From Botryococcus braunii (taxonomy: Eukaryota > Chlorophyta > Trebouxiophyceae): 20,000 nucleotides of DNA. The notes below the pieces were generated by a model. That model did not search any database, was not told the DNA's origin, and saw only the letters and a program-made list of their open reading frames with translations. Shown piece by piece: positions 1 through 10,259 of the stretch (its first letter is position 1; every line of letters begins with the position of its first letter). The stretch is taken from contig KV908526.1 in the NCBI GenBank assembly GCA_002005505.1, positions 157,598-177,597 of the forward strand, given 5' to 3'. A program made the position numbers and the translations under genes.

Positions 1-121
1 GATTTGTAGCTCGCAGGCTCTATGTTAAGCGCAAGCTAGCTTTCTGATGTAGCCGTTCATGGTTCCCGGTCATTGGGATTGTTTGTATAACGGGGACTAC
101 AACTGATCATACAAAACAAAG

Positions 122-412
122 GCGGCATGGGCTGAACAGGAAATAAACAGAGTTGTCAGGGGACTGAAAGAGGCGGGCCACCTGGAGGTGCTGAGCTATG
201 GAGAAGGACAGCCGCTGTCTCTGATGCCGGTGCTCCCGCGGGTACTGGTTGTACCGCCTGACAGTGCCTATCCCGGCTATGGCGACTTCATTTTGCTGCA
301 TGATCATGACCACATTGCTGCTTGCAAGCCGGCTTCCCGCCACGAAACCACTTATGCATCCACACTCGAATTTCTCAAGGGTCGAGCTGCTGCTTTAGCT
401 GGCAGCTCCTGA
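122..412 (+). CDS. C-terminal exon of an unrecognised protein, 5' part outside the window
   Basis: The frame is open from 107 and ends at a TGA at 410-412. It has no in-frame ATG near its beginning, so it reads as the last coding exon of a gene that starts left of the window. An AG at 120-121 could be the splice acceptor, though no good pyrimidine tract precedes it. The roughly 96 residues begin with a helical, charged stretch (AAWAEQEINRVVRGLKEAGH), followed by a hydrophobic segment (LMPVLPRVLVVPPD), a His/Asp-rich patch (LLHDHDHIAACKP) and a short final helix (LEFLKGRAAALAGSS). Amino-acid composition is balanced and not repeat-derived, which supports real coding. I do not recognise a family. 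The alternative is a chance open frame, which is less likely because of its composition. Confidence 0.45.
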   Translation, partial: AAWAEQEINRVVRGLKEAGHLEVLSYGEGQPLSLMPVLPRVLVVPPDSAYPGYGDFILLHDHDHIAACKPASRHETTYASTLEFLKGRAAALAGSS

Positions 413-436
413 TGCAGTCGCCCTCTGTGCGTGCAG

Positions 437-1192
<756 letters not shown>

Positions 1193-2638
1193 TTTAAAGG
1201 GGTGCCTTAGCGGGCACGTGGGACTGCACTTTGTGCTGATCAATGGATGACCATGCTTACCACCATGTGTCCGGAAAAAATGAACAGCAGTCATCTGACG
1301 TTGTAGAACCGTCGGCATAACGACGATGAGCGAGATGTTCTCTGTGAGGTTTCTGGAAGTGTATGAGGTTTGAGAGGGTTATAATCCGTCTCTGATGTTC
1401 GCTGTACTTTTAAGAAGTGACAATGGACGATGCACTTCCCAAGACAGAATACGCGCGCGCGCCCGCGCTCTGTGTGTGTTGGGGGGGGGGGAGCGGGGTT
1501 GAGTGATTATTCTTTCAATTTCATGACTTGGCCAACGAATTCCAGCATGTACATGTGCATACATGCTTTTATGCAAACCATGTAGGGTTTCAACAGCAAC
1601 TTGATGTTCGTCTACGTGAGTACACCTGATGTCCATACGGTTGGGGGCCGTAATCCAACCTCAAGTCTGAATGAAGGTAGGACGCTTACAAGAATCAGAA
1701 AAAGGTGCTGGGAACCGTGCCATGTTTTCAAATGCGTGACAGTTTGTATGACTGGAACGAGGTGGACATTTTCAACAAGGCTGGTGAAATGGTTCTTCTT
1801 TCCTCCGGGTCAATCCCCAAGATCCAAATCGATCCTGTGTGCGCTTCCCCATAGTTGATTGTCTCACTTTGATTCCTAGCAATTAAAAGACACGGGCTGG
1901 CCTGACTTCACGTGCATGGTTCTCCTAACTCACATGTATGGTGTCCCTAGCGTCTCAGGTGGTGCTATCCTGTAGAGCGCATGCTTTAGAGTATATGCTT
2001 TTTGGCGGAGGGAGCCAGAAGGGTGTGAGTGTGGCTATGGGTGATTCTGATGGTTGGTGGGGGGGGGAGGCGCGTCAGGGTGCGCGCAAGAGAGAGAGAG
2101 AGGAGGGGGGGGGGGGGAGATATCACATGCACCGCTCCTTTTGCACATGAACTGCCTAGTGAGTGAGAAGTAGTTATAAGGGCTTATGGCATAACGTCGC
2201 CTGTGGCGTCCCAGCTTTGATGATCTTGTGAGTGCTTCAGACGTGGAACTATAGGGCGCCTGACAGGCCAATGACACTCTTCCCCTTAACCCCCTCCCTT
2301 GGGGAGCCTAAGGGCCAGCAGTCTCACTGCACATCCCGCAATAGTTTATGGTCAGCATAGTGAAAGCTCAATGACATGCTCAGCGTCGCTCCCCCACTCA
2401 TTTCCTAATCTTCTATCACAGTTCACCTGAGTTGTGGGCAAACACGGCGGCACGGGGCAGCCCATCGCCGTCGGGCCCCGGTCGGGGCCGCCGCGATGGG
2501 GGATCTAACGTGTCGCGAAATATGGAATGACTGCAGGAGCCAGAGGAGGCTCGGGTGCGCACCCAGAAGCTTCGAGTCGTCAAATGCGAGGGATCGACAC
2601 GGGAAGGTCATCCTATAGGGAAGAAGCAAAACCCATGT
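1193..2638. repeat. Tandem duplication, copy 1
   Basis: This 1.45 kb unit aligns in order with 2639-4353. Shared landmarks include ACCATGCTTACCACCATGTG (1255 and 2699), the TGTCCGGAAAAAATGAACAG that follows it, TTCCTCCGGGTCAATCCCCA (about 1799 and 3280), CCTTTTGCACA (about 2138 and 3720) and GGGCAAACACGGCGGCAC (2436 and 4131). Divergence is mostly scattered transitions and short indels. No long reading frame survives in both copies, so the unit is non-coding or decayed. Here the simple repeats are short: a CG run at about 1451-1466 followed by four GT units, and a GA run of about 12 bases near 2091. No terminal inverted repeats or target-site duplications were seen. Confidence 0.85.
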
Positions 2639-2929
2639 TTTGATAGGGTTGCCTTCGCCGGCATGTGGGACTGCAGTTCGTGCTGATCTAGTGTTGACCA
2701 TGCTTACCACCATGTGTCCGGAAAAAATGAACAGCAGTCATTCGACGCTGTAGAATTGTCAGCATCACAACGATGAGCAAGATGGTCTCTGTGAGGGTTC
2801 TGGAAATAAATGAGGTTGGAGAGGGTTATTCATTGGAGATGGTAATTCGTCAATATGTTTGCTGTACATATAAGGAGTGATGATGGACGCTGTACTTCAC
2901 GCTTGCAAGACAACGCTTCCTCATGCATG

Positions 2930-2953
2930 GCGCGCGCGCGCGCGCATGTGTGT

Positions 2954-3031
<78 letters not shown>
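2930..3031. repeat. (CG)n then (GT)n compound microsatellite in copy 2
   Basis: A CG alternation of about 15 bases leads directly into about 42 GT units with one ATG interruption near 2957. The homologous place in copy 1 (about 1451-1480) has a similar CG run but only four GT units. Both tracts are alternating purine-pyrimidine. Confidence 0.95.
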
Positions 3032-3035
<4 letters not shown>

Positions 3036-3199
3036 GGAGAGGGGTTGAGTGATCACGCCTCTACCTTCTTTTTTGCTTTTTTTCCCCCCCGATTTCATGA
3101 CTTGGTCAATGGATTCCAGCATGTGTATATGCATACATGCTTTTATGTAAACCATGTGGGGTTCCAAAAGCAACTTGATGTTCGTCTAGGTAAGTATAC

Positions 3200-3223
3200 G
3201 TATACCCGGGTACCCGGGTATAC
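3200..3223. repeat. 24-base perfect palindrome specific to copy 2
   Basis: The half-site GTATACCCGGGT is followed directly by its exact reverse complement with no loop. In copy 1 the matching interval (about 1618-1632) lacks it and runs straight from GTGAGTAC to CCATACGGTTGGGG, so this is an insert in copy 2 or a loss from copy 1. Just upstream, GGTAAGTAT (3189-3197) is a strong splice-donor match. Confidence 0.9.
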
Positions 3224-3567
3224 CCTGAAACATACGGTTGGGGCCCGGAAACCAACCTTATGCTGGTGAAATGGTTCTTCTTTCCTCCGGGTCAATCCCC
3301 AAGATCCAACATCGATCCCACATGCACATCCTCGTAGTTGATCGTCTAATTTTGATTCATTGCATTCGATAGACACTCGAGGCCTCGGCCTGGCTGGATC
3401 ACGTGCATGGTTCTCCTAAACTCTCAAGCATGGTGTCCCTGGCATCTCAGGTGGTGCTATTCTGTCAAACGCATGCCTTACAGTATATGCGTTAAAGGTG
3501 GAGGGAGCCAGAAGGGTGAGGATGTGGCTGTGGCCGTTACTGATGGGATTTTTTTTTGGGGGGGGGG

Positions 3568-3593
3568 TGCGCGCGCTCGCGTACGCGTGCGCA
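3568..3593. other. Alternating purine-pyrimidine GC-rich tract (Z-DNA-prone)
   Basis: About 26 bases of nearly unbroken alternation (TGCGCGCGC, then TCGCGTACGCG, then TGCGCA) lie between a G-run and the GA array. The corresponding place in copy 1 is shorter. This is a structural description only; no function is implied. Confidence 0.55.
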
Positions 3594-3611
3594 AGAGAGG
3601 GGAAAGGGGGG

Positions 3612-3613
<2 letters not shown>

Positions 3614-3692
<79 letters not shown>
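3614..3692. repeat. (GA)n microsatellite, about 39 units
   Basis: A pure GA/CT run is flanked on both sides by G homopolymers. The homologous run in copy 1 (about 2091-2102) has six units. Arg-Glu and Leu-Ser frames through it are artefacts. Confidence 0.97.
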
Positions 3693-3702
<10 letters not shown>

Positions 3703-3973
3703 GAGCACACGCAAAGCTCCTTTTGCACAGGAACTGCCTAGTGAGTGCGAAGCAGTTATAAGAGCTTAGGACATAACGTCACCTGTGGCCGTCTCAACTT
3801 TGATGACCTTGTGAGTGCTTCAGACGTGGGACTACAGGCCGCCCGACAGGCTAATACCACTCTGCCCCCTAGCCCCCTCCCTTGGGGAGCCTGGGGGCCA
3901 GCAGTCTCGCTACGCATCCTGCAGTTGTTCACGATCAGCACGGTGGATGCTCACCGTATTTCCCACCTGAGTT

Positions 3974-4130
3974 AGGAAAATTAAGACGGGGGCGAGAGCC
4001 CTAGACTCCCACCCCGGTACTCCCGACAATCTGAACCCATTGCTACAACCGTTTCCTACCTCACCCGGTTTCCTCTAACCGTTTCTCACCCTCCCCCGGT
4101 TTCCCCATTACCGTTTCCCACCCACAGGCC
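3974..4130. repeat. 157-base insertion with a minisatellite of about 30 bases
   Basis: In copy 1 the words CACCTGAGTT (2424-2433) and GGGCAAACACGG (from 2436) are two bases apart. In copy 2 they are separated by 157 bases. Inside the insertion, three successive units start with ACCGTTTC at 4048, 4078 and 4110 (30 and 32 bases apart, the last one partial). The first two each carry a CCCGGTTTCC core. Confidence 0.7.
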
Positions 4131-4162
4131 GGGCAAACACGGCGGCACGCCCCGGCGCCCCA

Positions 4163-4182
4163 CCCCCCCCCCCCCCCCCCCC
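4163..4182. repeat. Poly-C run (C20)
   Basis: A homopolymer of 20 C lies within copy 2, between a GC-rich block shared with copy 1 and the gene-proximal end of the duplication. It is a likely site of length error in sequencing. Confidence 0.9.
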
Positions 4183-4442
4183 TCTTTTCCCCGGGGGGAA
4201 TTGTGGGGCCCGCAATCGGGGATCTAGCGTGTCGCGACTCGCGGGTGTTGCATGAAGGAGCCAGGCGAAGAGGTCTACTGTCCAGCGAGAAGCTTTGATT
4301 CGCAAGCTGCGAGGGATCGACTCGGGGAGGCCGTCCTACAGGGAAGAAGTGAATTTTGGTCTGGCATCTGGCGAAAGTTCCTTTTAATTGTGCTTTACTG
4401 CTTGACAATATCACTCTCGCAACAGGCGATACCTGCTACGAG

Positions 4443-5228
4443 ATGGCCGACTCGAATCTGCGTACTTTCCTTTTTTCGGAGGCAGATAGGATATTGAAGG
4501 AATTGGTGGACAATAAACTGGTCACATCAGAGAGTCATACTCAGATTACGGCATTGCTGAAAAAGGAGAGGGATCAGGCTCAGCAGATTGCACCGTCTGC
4601 CCCACCAAGCACCGGGTGAGGCTCTGCATAGCTTTTTCAAGCAATTTAAATCAATTCTGATATTTGAGTAGCTGCCAAACAAAAATTTTGCGGAATGGCA
4701 TGCATGGCGTAAGGGTTCCTTCGACTCTGCTGCAGCTCGTCTCCTCCTTGTCCGTGTGATGTCGTAGATTTCGAGGAATAATGAAGTGACCTTACAGAAT
4801 CCTATACTATTTCTTTTTCGTGGCATCCTCAGACCTGGAAGACGGTTCGTTTGCACAGGGAACCAGTGACAGGATTTCCCTTTGGACCACCTCCACCTCT
4901 CGGGTACAATCCTTATGGGCAGCAGCAACCTGGATGGGGTCCTGCTCCCGTGTACCCCTATCCACCCGCGTATCCGGTTGCGGCCCCTCAAGCCCCGTAC
5001 ATGCCACCAGGGCCATATGCTCCTCCAATGGTCGCAGCGGTTCCAGCAGGTCCTCCACCTCCCCAACAGCCTGCACCTCCACCTGAAAAACCACAGCACC
5101 ATGAACCCAACAAAGTAACTCAATTTGCTCAGCAGATGGGTACGAATGTGGTTAACAGCATTTCACATGGATTCGGGGCCTCATTAGGCATGAATGCCGG
5201 AAATAGCCTCTGGAATCATCTCAAATAA
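4443..5228 (+). CDS. Small proline-rich protein with PPAY motif and C-terminal glycine zipper (Lsb1/Pin3-like ends, no SH3)
   Basis: There are two exons, 4443-4615 and 4859-5228. The intron 4616-4858 begins GTGAGG and ends CGTTTGCACAG, and the phases match (two bases plus one). The ATG at 4443 has G at -3 and +4. The acceptor-like AG at 4832 would run into a stop, which supports the one at 4858. The predicted protein has 180 residues. Residues 1-52 form a charged helix pair (FLFSEADRILKELVDNKLVT). Residues 53-142 are rich in Pro, Tyr, Gly and Gln with PPAY at 93-96. Residues 143-180 are an amphipathic segment with a GxxxGxxxG zipper (G164, G168, G172) ending in NSLWNHLK. Fungal Lsb1/Pin3 proteins share a short helical N-terminus and Pro-rich tail and bind Rsp5-type ligases through PPxY, but carry a central SH3 domain that is absent here. 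The relationship is my inference; coding status is well supported. Confidence 0.75.
4616..4858 (+). other. Intron of the proline-rich protein gene
   Basis: This 243-base GT..AG intron has a pyrimidine-rich 3' end (GGTTCGTTTGCACAG). A second acceptor-like site at 4831-4832 follows a better T-rich tract, but using it shifts the frame into a TGA at once, so it would give a truncated product. Confidence 0.75.
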
Positions 5229-7508
5229 TGGCAACAGCAAGATGGTCTTGCATGTGTAAGTGCACATGAAAGTACCTAAGTAGGCCGTAAACTCCACGGA
5301 TCCAGGGTTTACATTGTGAAAATTGCAAACTGCCAGGATTTGCCTAAGTAACAAGGCTTGCTGTCGCTGACTTATCTGACCATGTATCCACCACACGCAT
5401 GCGCAGCAGTAATCGCCTTGGCGGTACTAATTTTACGGTCATAAGTTTCCTCCTTGTTACAATGTGGAACCTTGGCATCAAATCTTGTGCTGCGTATTGT
5501 GCGGAAACGACCAACTTGATATTGCCCTGGCCTGCCCTGACCTTGGTGTGGCCATGTGAGTGGCTTCACCTATCTGCATTAGCTTCAGTGATGCATTGGG
5601 AACTGAAGTGTCTGCTAGTGCAGGCAGGCACTTTGTCGTGCCCCCATTCAGATTGATCAACGGACCAGTCTTGCGTTTCGCCTCAGTCTTTCCTGTTACT
5701 GGTAAGGTGTCAGCAATTTATAGAAAAGCTTAAAAGGCGTTCTTATTGAGGCATGCAAAGGTTGTTATGCCCTTTTCTGTGCTGGGCAGTCGCGGTGCGT
5801 GTTGTTGAGGAAACGAGAGTTTGTCGGTAGGCTTTGTTTAAATGCTGTTTGCTCTCGCCCGATGGGCAAGGAAGAGTTTGGAGGATTGGGCAATAGTAGA
5901 TTTTTCCTACCTCGTGTTGGTGTGTTTTTTGTGAGAGCACCCACGGGGAAAGACAGATGCGCAGAATCAGATACAATTAATTCCCAAACACAATACATGT
6001 TATTTGTGATGCAAGGGGTGTTACCTATGATTGAACTTGATACTGTTTCGCAGTTCGAGGATCTCTCAATGGGTTGTACAGGGCTATATCTGTATGACCA
6101 CTGCCTGAGGGGGATCTATGAGTAGATCGTACTCGATTCAACAGGCAGCAACTGGCACACCTTGTTGTGTTTGAGCCCAGACAGGGTTCTTCAATGTTAA
6201 ACTATGGGTAGATTTTCCAGATGATAGAGTAATTTTGCACACCCCTTCAGGCTGCTTGTTGCTGGGCATACTAGTAGCAAGCTTGGGGACTGGGGATAGC
6301 ATTAGCGCCTTTATGGGTGGCGGTACATGTGCTGGTCTTCTCTCTGGTTATTCTTGTTCGGCCCCTGTAAGTGTATGGACTGAGCCCTGCGCTTCCAACT
6401 CAGGGCCCTTGTAGTTGAACGAACGTCTCAGAATTTATTGTGTAAGATTGGCGTCTTGTAGCTTGAGAGGGCCAAGACTTGCGGTCTTTGACTGGAACTT
6501 CAGTCGAAATGCCCTTGTTTAATTGATGCATGACAAGTTGGCTGGTGTGTCTGCCTTGAGAAGGCAGGGAAGAGGGGCCTTGTTACATCGCCTGTCTCAA
6601 CATTAGTTTGCATTCTTATAGTTCATGTTGGCATGCTGGAAAGGATCTCAGTGTGCAGCTGTACTTTTGCAGGCCACCAATACTGTAATCACCAATGCTC
6701 GTAAGGCTATGCCACGACCAGGCAGATTGGCCATTTCGCCTATTCGTGGCATGTTCTTAGAAACTTCGATAATCGCCCCCTCTCAACTTTAATGACCGAT
6801 GTTTGTAAGAACATGCAGCGAATGGGCAAACTCACAAGTCTGACCGTTCGTGGCAACGAAAGGCCCAGGCCTGTTGTGTACTTTCAGGGATTTCAATTTG
6901 CCTATCCGATGCTCCTTCTCACCAGTATCTTCACAAATATTGCTGGAGGCCGGACTGGAAAAGGGGCCTAACTGTACTCTCGTATGTACTTTGGAGGACT
7001 TGTTCTTAAGCAATTTTTACAGAAATTGTTTAATGTTGTTGTTTGAAATAAGAGCACATGTTCATGCTGAAAGACGAGCTCTGGTGTAGCACAGGTGGGT
7101 TGCCCGCTCCACCAGAATGTTCCAACCCTACTAATAACTGAAAATCTACTCACCCTGCATGCAGGCCTGCCAATCCCTGGTACATGTTCCAACGCGCAAG
7201 ACGCTTGCGGACCTACCTGTTACAAAAGTATTGGTAAGGTACAATTTACAAGACTAATATGACTAATGCCAACAGCATTGGCATCTTCAGAGGTTTGAGG
7301 CAGCACGATATCGATTGTACACTTCCTGGTCTTCGTCAGCGGTTCAGGCCAAATGTCGGTGGCATAGCATGTGTAAACATTTACTGGTGAGGAACGTCTT
7401 ATCATGGAACCGTCAAAGCACCACTCCCCGCTACACCACTTTCTGTTAGCCGCGCTCCTAACTGACAATCGTTCTAGGGAGAAAACACACACAGAGGGAA
7501 AACACCCC
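5229..7508. other. Gene-free stretch downstream of the proline-rich gene
   Basis: The proximal part should be the 3' untranslated region of the upstream gene, but no clear polyadenylation signal was identified. The longest open frame (5799-6125, plus strand, 108 codons) shows no motif, and it lacks splice-site or homology support, so it is not called. Several other frames of 60-80 codons look random. No RNA gene or transposon end was recognised. Confidence 0.5.
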
Positions 7509-7815
<307 letters not shown>

Positions 7816-7822
7816 TCTGGCG

Positions 7823-7866
7823 CTCCAGCCCGTGGGGCTGGAGCAGCAGTTGGCCAACTGCTGCTC
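7823..7866. repeat. Overlapping hairpin and 26-base perfect palindrome at the edge of the CA array
   Basis: CTCCAGCCC, then GTG, then GGGCTGGAG (7823-7843) is a perfect 9-base-pair stem with a three-base loop. Its last three bases begin a 26-base perfect palindrome (7841-7866, half-site GAGCAGCAGTTGG). The two structures share GAG at 7841-7843, so they are mutually exclusive at their edge. They start 12 bases after the CA array ends. Confidence 0.9.
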
Positions 7867-10007
7867 GTCCTGGTCCACTGACTCGTGTGACTGCAGGTCT
7901 CAGTCTGCAGGGGATGGTTTTGGAGCTAGCTGCGTTCACATCAGAAGATGCCACTTCATTGCTCAAGCCACCCTGCCTACCTAGACAGGCGCCATCCTTC
8001 AGGTGGTCGCTGCCCTACTAGGCGGCAGGCCTGGCATCTGCATTCATTGTACTGCCGTCCTCTTCAGCCCTAGTGGCTGGTCTTTGGATGTAATCTTCCT
8101 TCCTTCCTTTCCTTGAGAGGTGCAGCATATAAGGAACATCACAAAGGAAGGACATGTGTTGAGTTCTGAACATTATTATTCAATGCCTTGTGCTTTAAGT
8201 GATTTTCAGGTGTGCACTATTGGGATATGGGTTCATTGAGAACATAAGGTACCTTAAGACACGTTAGGTTGTGGACGATTTCGAACATAAGGTACAATTT
8301 GATCTAGATTACACGTTAGTGTGAAAGGACTATTAAAGCTGCGATAACCGCATAGTCGAGCAACTGGTTTGGAAAGATACTGGGCACATAAGGATGCCAG
8401 TCTTGTTCATGCAGTTGCATGTGTCTAAAGAGCAGACAGTCGTCGAGGACTGTAGCTGGAGAGGCACGAACTTACGACCTGTCTGCTTGCTTACAGGATA
8501 CGCCACTGCCCATAACCTTTTACAACATGACTCGCAGTTTCTAGCGTGACTTGCCATGTACGTTGAATGAAAAACTAAGCAAAAACGCTGGGACTTAAAT
8601 GCATGTTTTGCATGTGAACTAAATAGGCATTTCAAGGCATTTTCAAACATCCTGATCATGTCATGACAACATGCGTTACGTTGCTAGTTACGTGATAAGG
8701 CAAATTTTGGGACAGAAAGGGGGAGGCACAACTTGGCAATCAGCAACATTGCTGGATTGACAGCGTAAACCAACGACTTCTCCACTGAGGCACACAATTT
8801 ACATGTTCCAAATGAACGGGCAACGTGCACTGCCAATTTCGCCAACGCTTGTTTTATGGCTACCGCATATAAACCTAAGAATGTCAAAATCTGTGAAGCT
8901 ACCATTCCAAGTTTCCTATATAAAATAATGAGGGTTACTGGCACCGTTTTGCCTTAAGTGGCAAATGACACTTGTGTTTTGGCCCTTGTACATGCCGATG
9001 CACGTTGGTTCTAAACTTAAAGCCTTGTGGCGTTGCCATATCTGGCAATACATGTCACCTATGGTTGTTGAAATAGGGACGACGTGACTCACCAACAATT
9101 GGTGATGAACGCACAACATAGCCATTCATTCAACTATGCATTCCTTTGTGACCATTTGTGCCCAAGTACACCCGAAAACATATATCGTGACAACCGCACA
9201 TACCTGGGCTGTCAGGATAAGACATAGATTGTTTGAAGTCCAATTATGAGATATCTTGAGCGACGTTTATTTAGGAAGGCACACAAAAATTCTGGAACTT
9301 CCCTAGCCGTCATTAAATAGTCGAGCCTGCATTCTTTAGCCTAAAGAAATGCGCTTCGCTTGATCCAATCAGCAGGTCTCACGCATGCAATCGAACATTT
9401 TGATGGCACATTAAACTGTCCCATGCCGTTTCTTACGCAGAGGGATATCCAATTTTAACAATAATGTGGGGGTATATCCCCATCCCCAGAAACTCAAGCG
9501 CGGATTGCTCAATAAATGTGCGCTCTCATGGCAACCTCCAAGACTATGGCACATAACATAACTTCAGGGTGCCTCAGACTCTAATTCTTTCTTTCTTTTT
9601 CATCTGCATATATGATAATCAGTCATGCTCCTGCCTCTGATCAGTCATATGATGCATGACCCCAATGCACCAGCTGGGACACATGCATGGAGCCGACAAG
9701 GAATGCAATACCCCATCCATTCTGCAATATACGGAAGTTCATAATAGACTCGAGTCTCTTCTCAGAAGGCCACAACCATCCTGACTTGTGACTCCTGGCA
9801 ATCCCTACATGTATGTAAGATTTGTACAGTGCTTTCTGCGTACCGTAGCATTGGTGCACTAAGAGTTATTTTAAAGCAGCGCCTTAGCACAGTGCCGGTA
9901 TCAGAACACCCTCGAATGAATGTCAACAAGTCTGAAATGGCGGAGATCTTTAAAGAGATATCTTGAGTTTAAACCTGAAACGACCTCAGGCCACTTATAA
10001 GGCTCTA
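7867..10007. other. Gene-free stretch
   Basis: Minus-strand open frames at 8333-8659, 8684-8944 and 8916-9125 lack recognisable motifs or matched splice sites and are not called. No tRNA-like sequence was noticed. A short spaced direct repeat at 8240-8319 is listed separately. Confidence 0.5.
8240..8319. repeat. Two-word spaced direct repeat
   Basis: GAACATAAGGTAC occurs at 8240-8252 and 8283-8295. Each copy is followed by ACACGTTAG, at 8259-8267 and 8311-8319. The spacing from the first word to the second grows from 19 to 28 bases, so this is a degenerate tandem duplication with an indel. Confidence 0.6.
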
Positions 10008-10242
10008 GATCTAGAAGATTCAGATCGTCTGAAGCTAGAGCTGGAGCTAGACTGCTATTCCGAAGAAGCAGATACCTGAGAATCGATTCTCGCCCAGCAA
10101 AATCATATGTGAACCTCTACAGAATTAGGATATATATGGGACTAGTCCTGAACAGCCCCAGTACTTCCGAACTGCCGTTCTTTAAGCAACATCCTGAGTA
10201 AAATTTTACTCAGGATGTTTAACCAAGGCCGAGAAATCGGCC
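10008..10242. repeat. Cluster of palindromes and hairpins
   Basis: Within 235 bases there are CTAGATCTAG near 10008, TTCAGA-TCG-TCTGAA near 10018, GAGAATCGATTCTC (10078-10091), GGACTAGTCC near 10139, a 32-base perfect palindrome at 10188-10219 (half-site AACATCCTGAGTAAAA), and GGCCGA-GAAA-TCGGCC at 10227-10242, a six-base-pair stem closed by a GAAA tetraloop sequence. No other part of the window is this dense in perfect dyads. It is not a recognised ncRNA or transposon end. Confidence 0.8.
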
Positions 10243-10259
10243 TCCTGGTAGAACTAGGT

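Larger units (their letters stand above)
2639..4353. repeat. Tandem duplication, copy 2, with expansions and an insertion
   Basis: This is the direct repeat of 1193-2638, in the same orientation and immediately adjacent. The junction motif (a T-run, then GGGTTGCCTTCGCCGGCATG) matches the start of copy 1, and a third partial trace of it follows at 4354. Copy 2 is about 270 bases longer. Most of the excess lies in an expanded GT array (2947-3031), an expanded GA array (3614-3692), a palindromic insert (about 3193-3230) and a 157-base insertion (3974-4130). It ends 90 bases before the start codon of the next gene, so the duplication abuts that gene's putative promoter. Confidence 0.85.

Noticed and set aside
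1193..4353. The duplicated unit as an autonomous transposon
   Set aside because: No transposase or reverse-transcriptase residues, no terminal inverted repeats and no target-site duplication were seen.
4833..4858. An alternative splice acceptor at 4831-4832 for the proline-rich gene
   Set aside because: It gives a frameshift and an immediate TGA, whereas the acceptor at 4858 keeps the long conserved-looking frame.
5799..6125. A 108-codon plus-strand frame downstream of the proline-rich gene
   Set aside because: It has no domain signature, no matched splice sites and unremarkable composition. It is probably 3' untranslated or intergenic.
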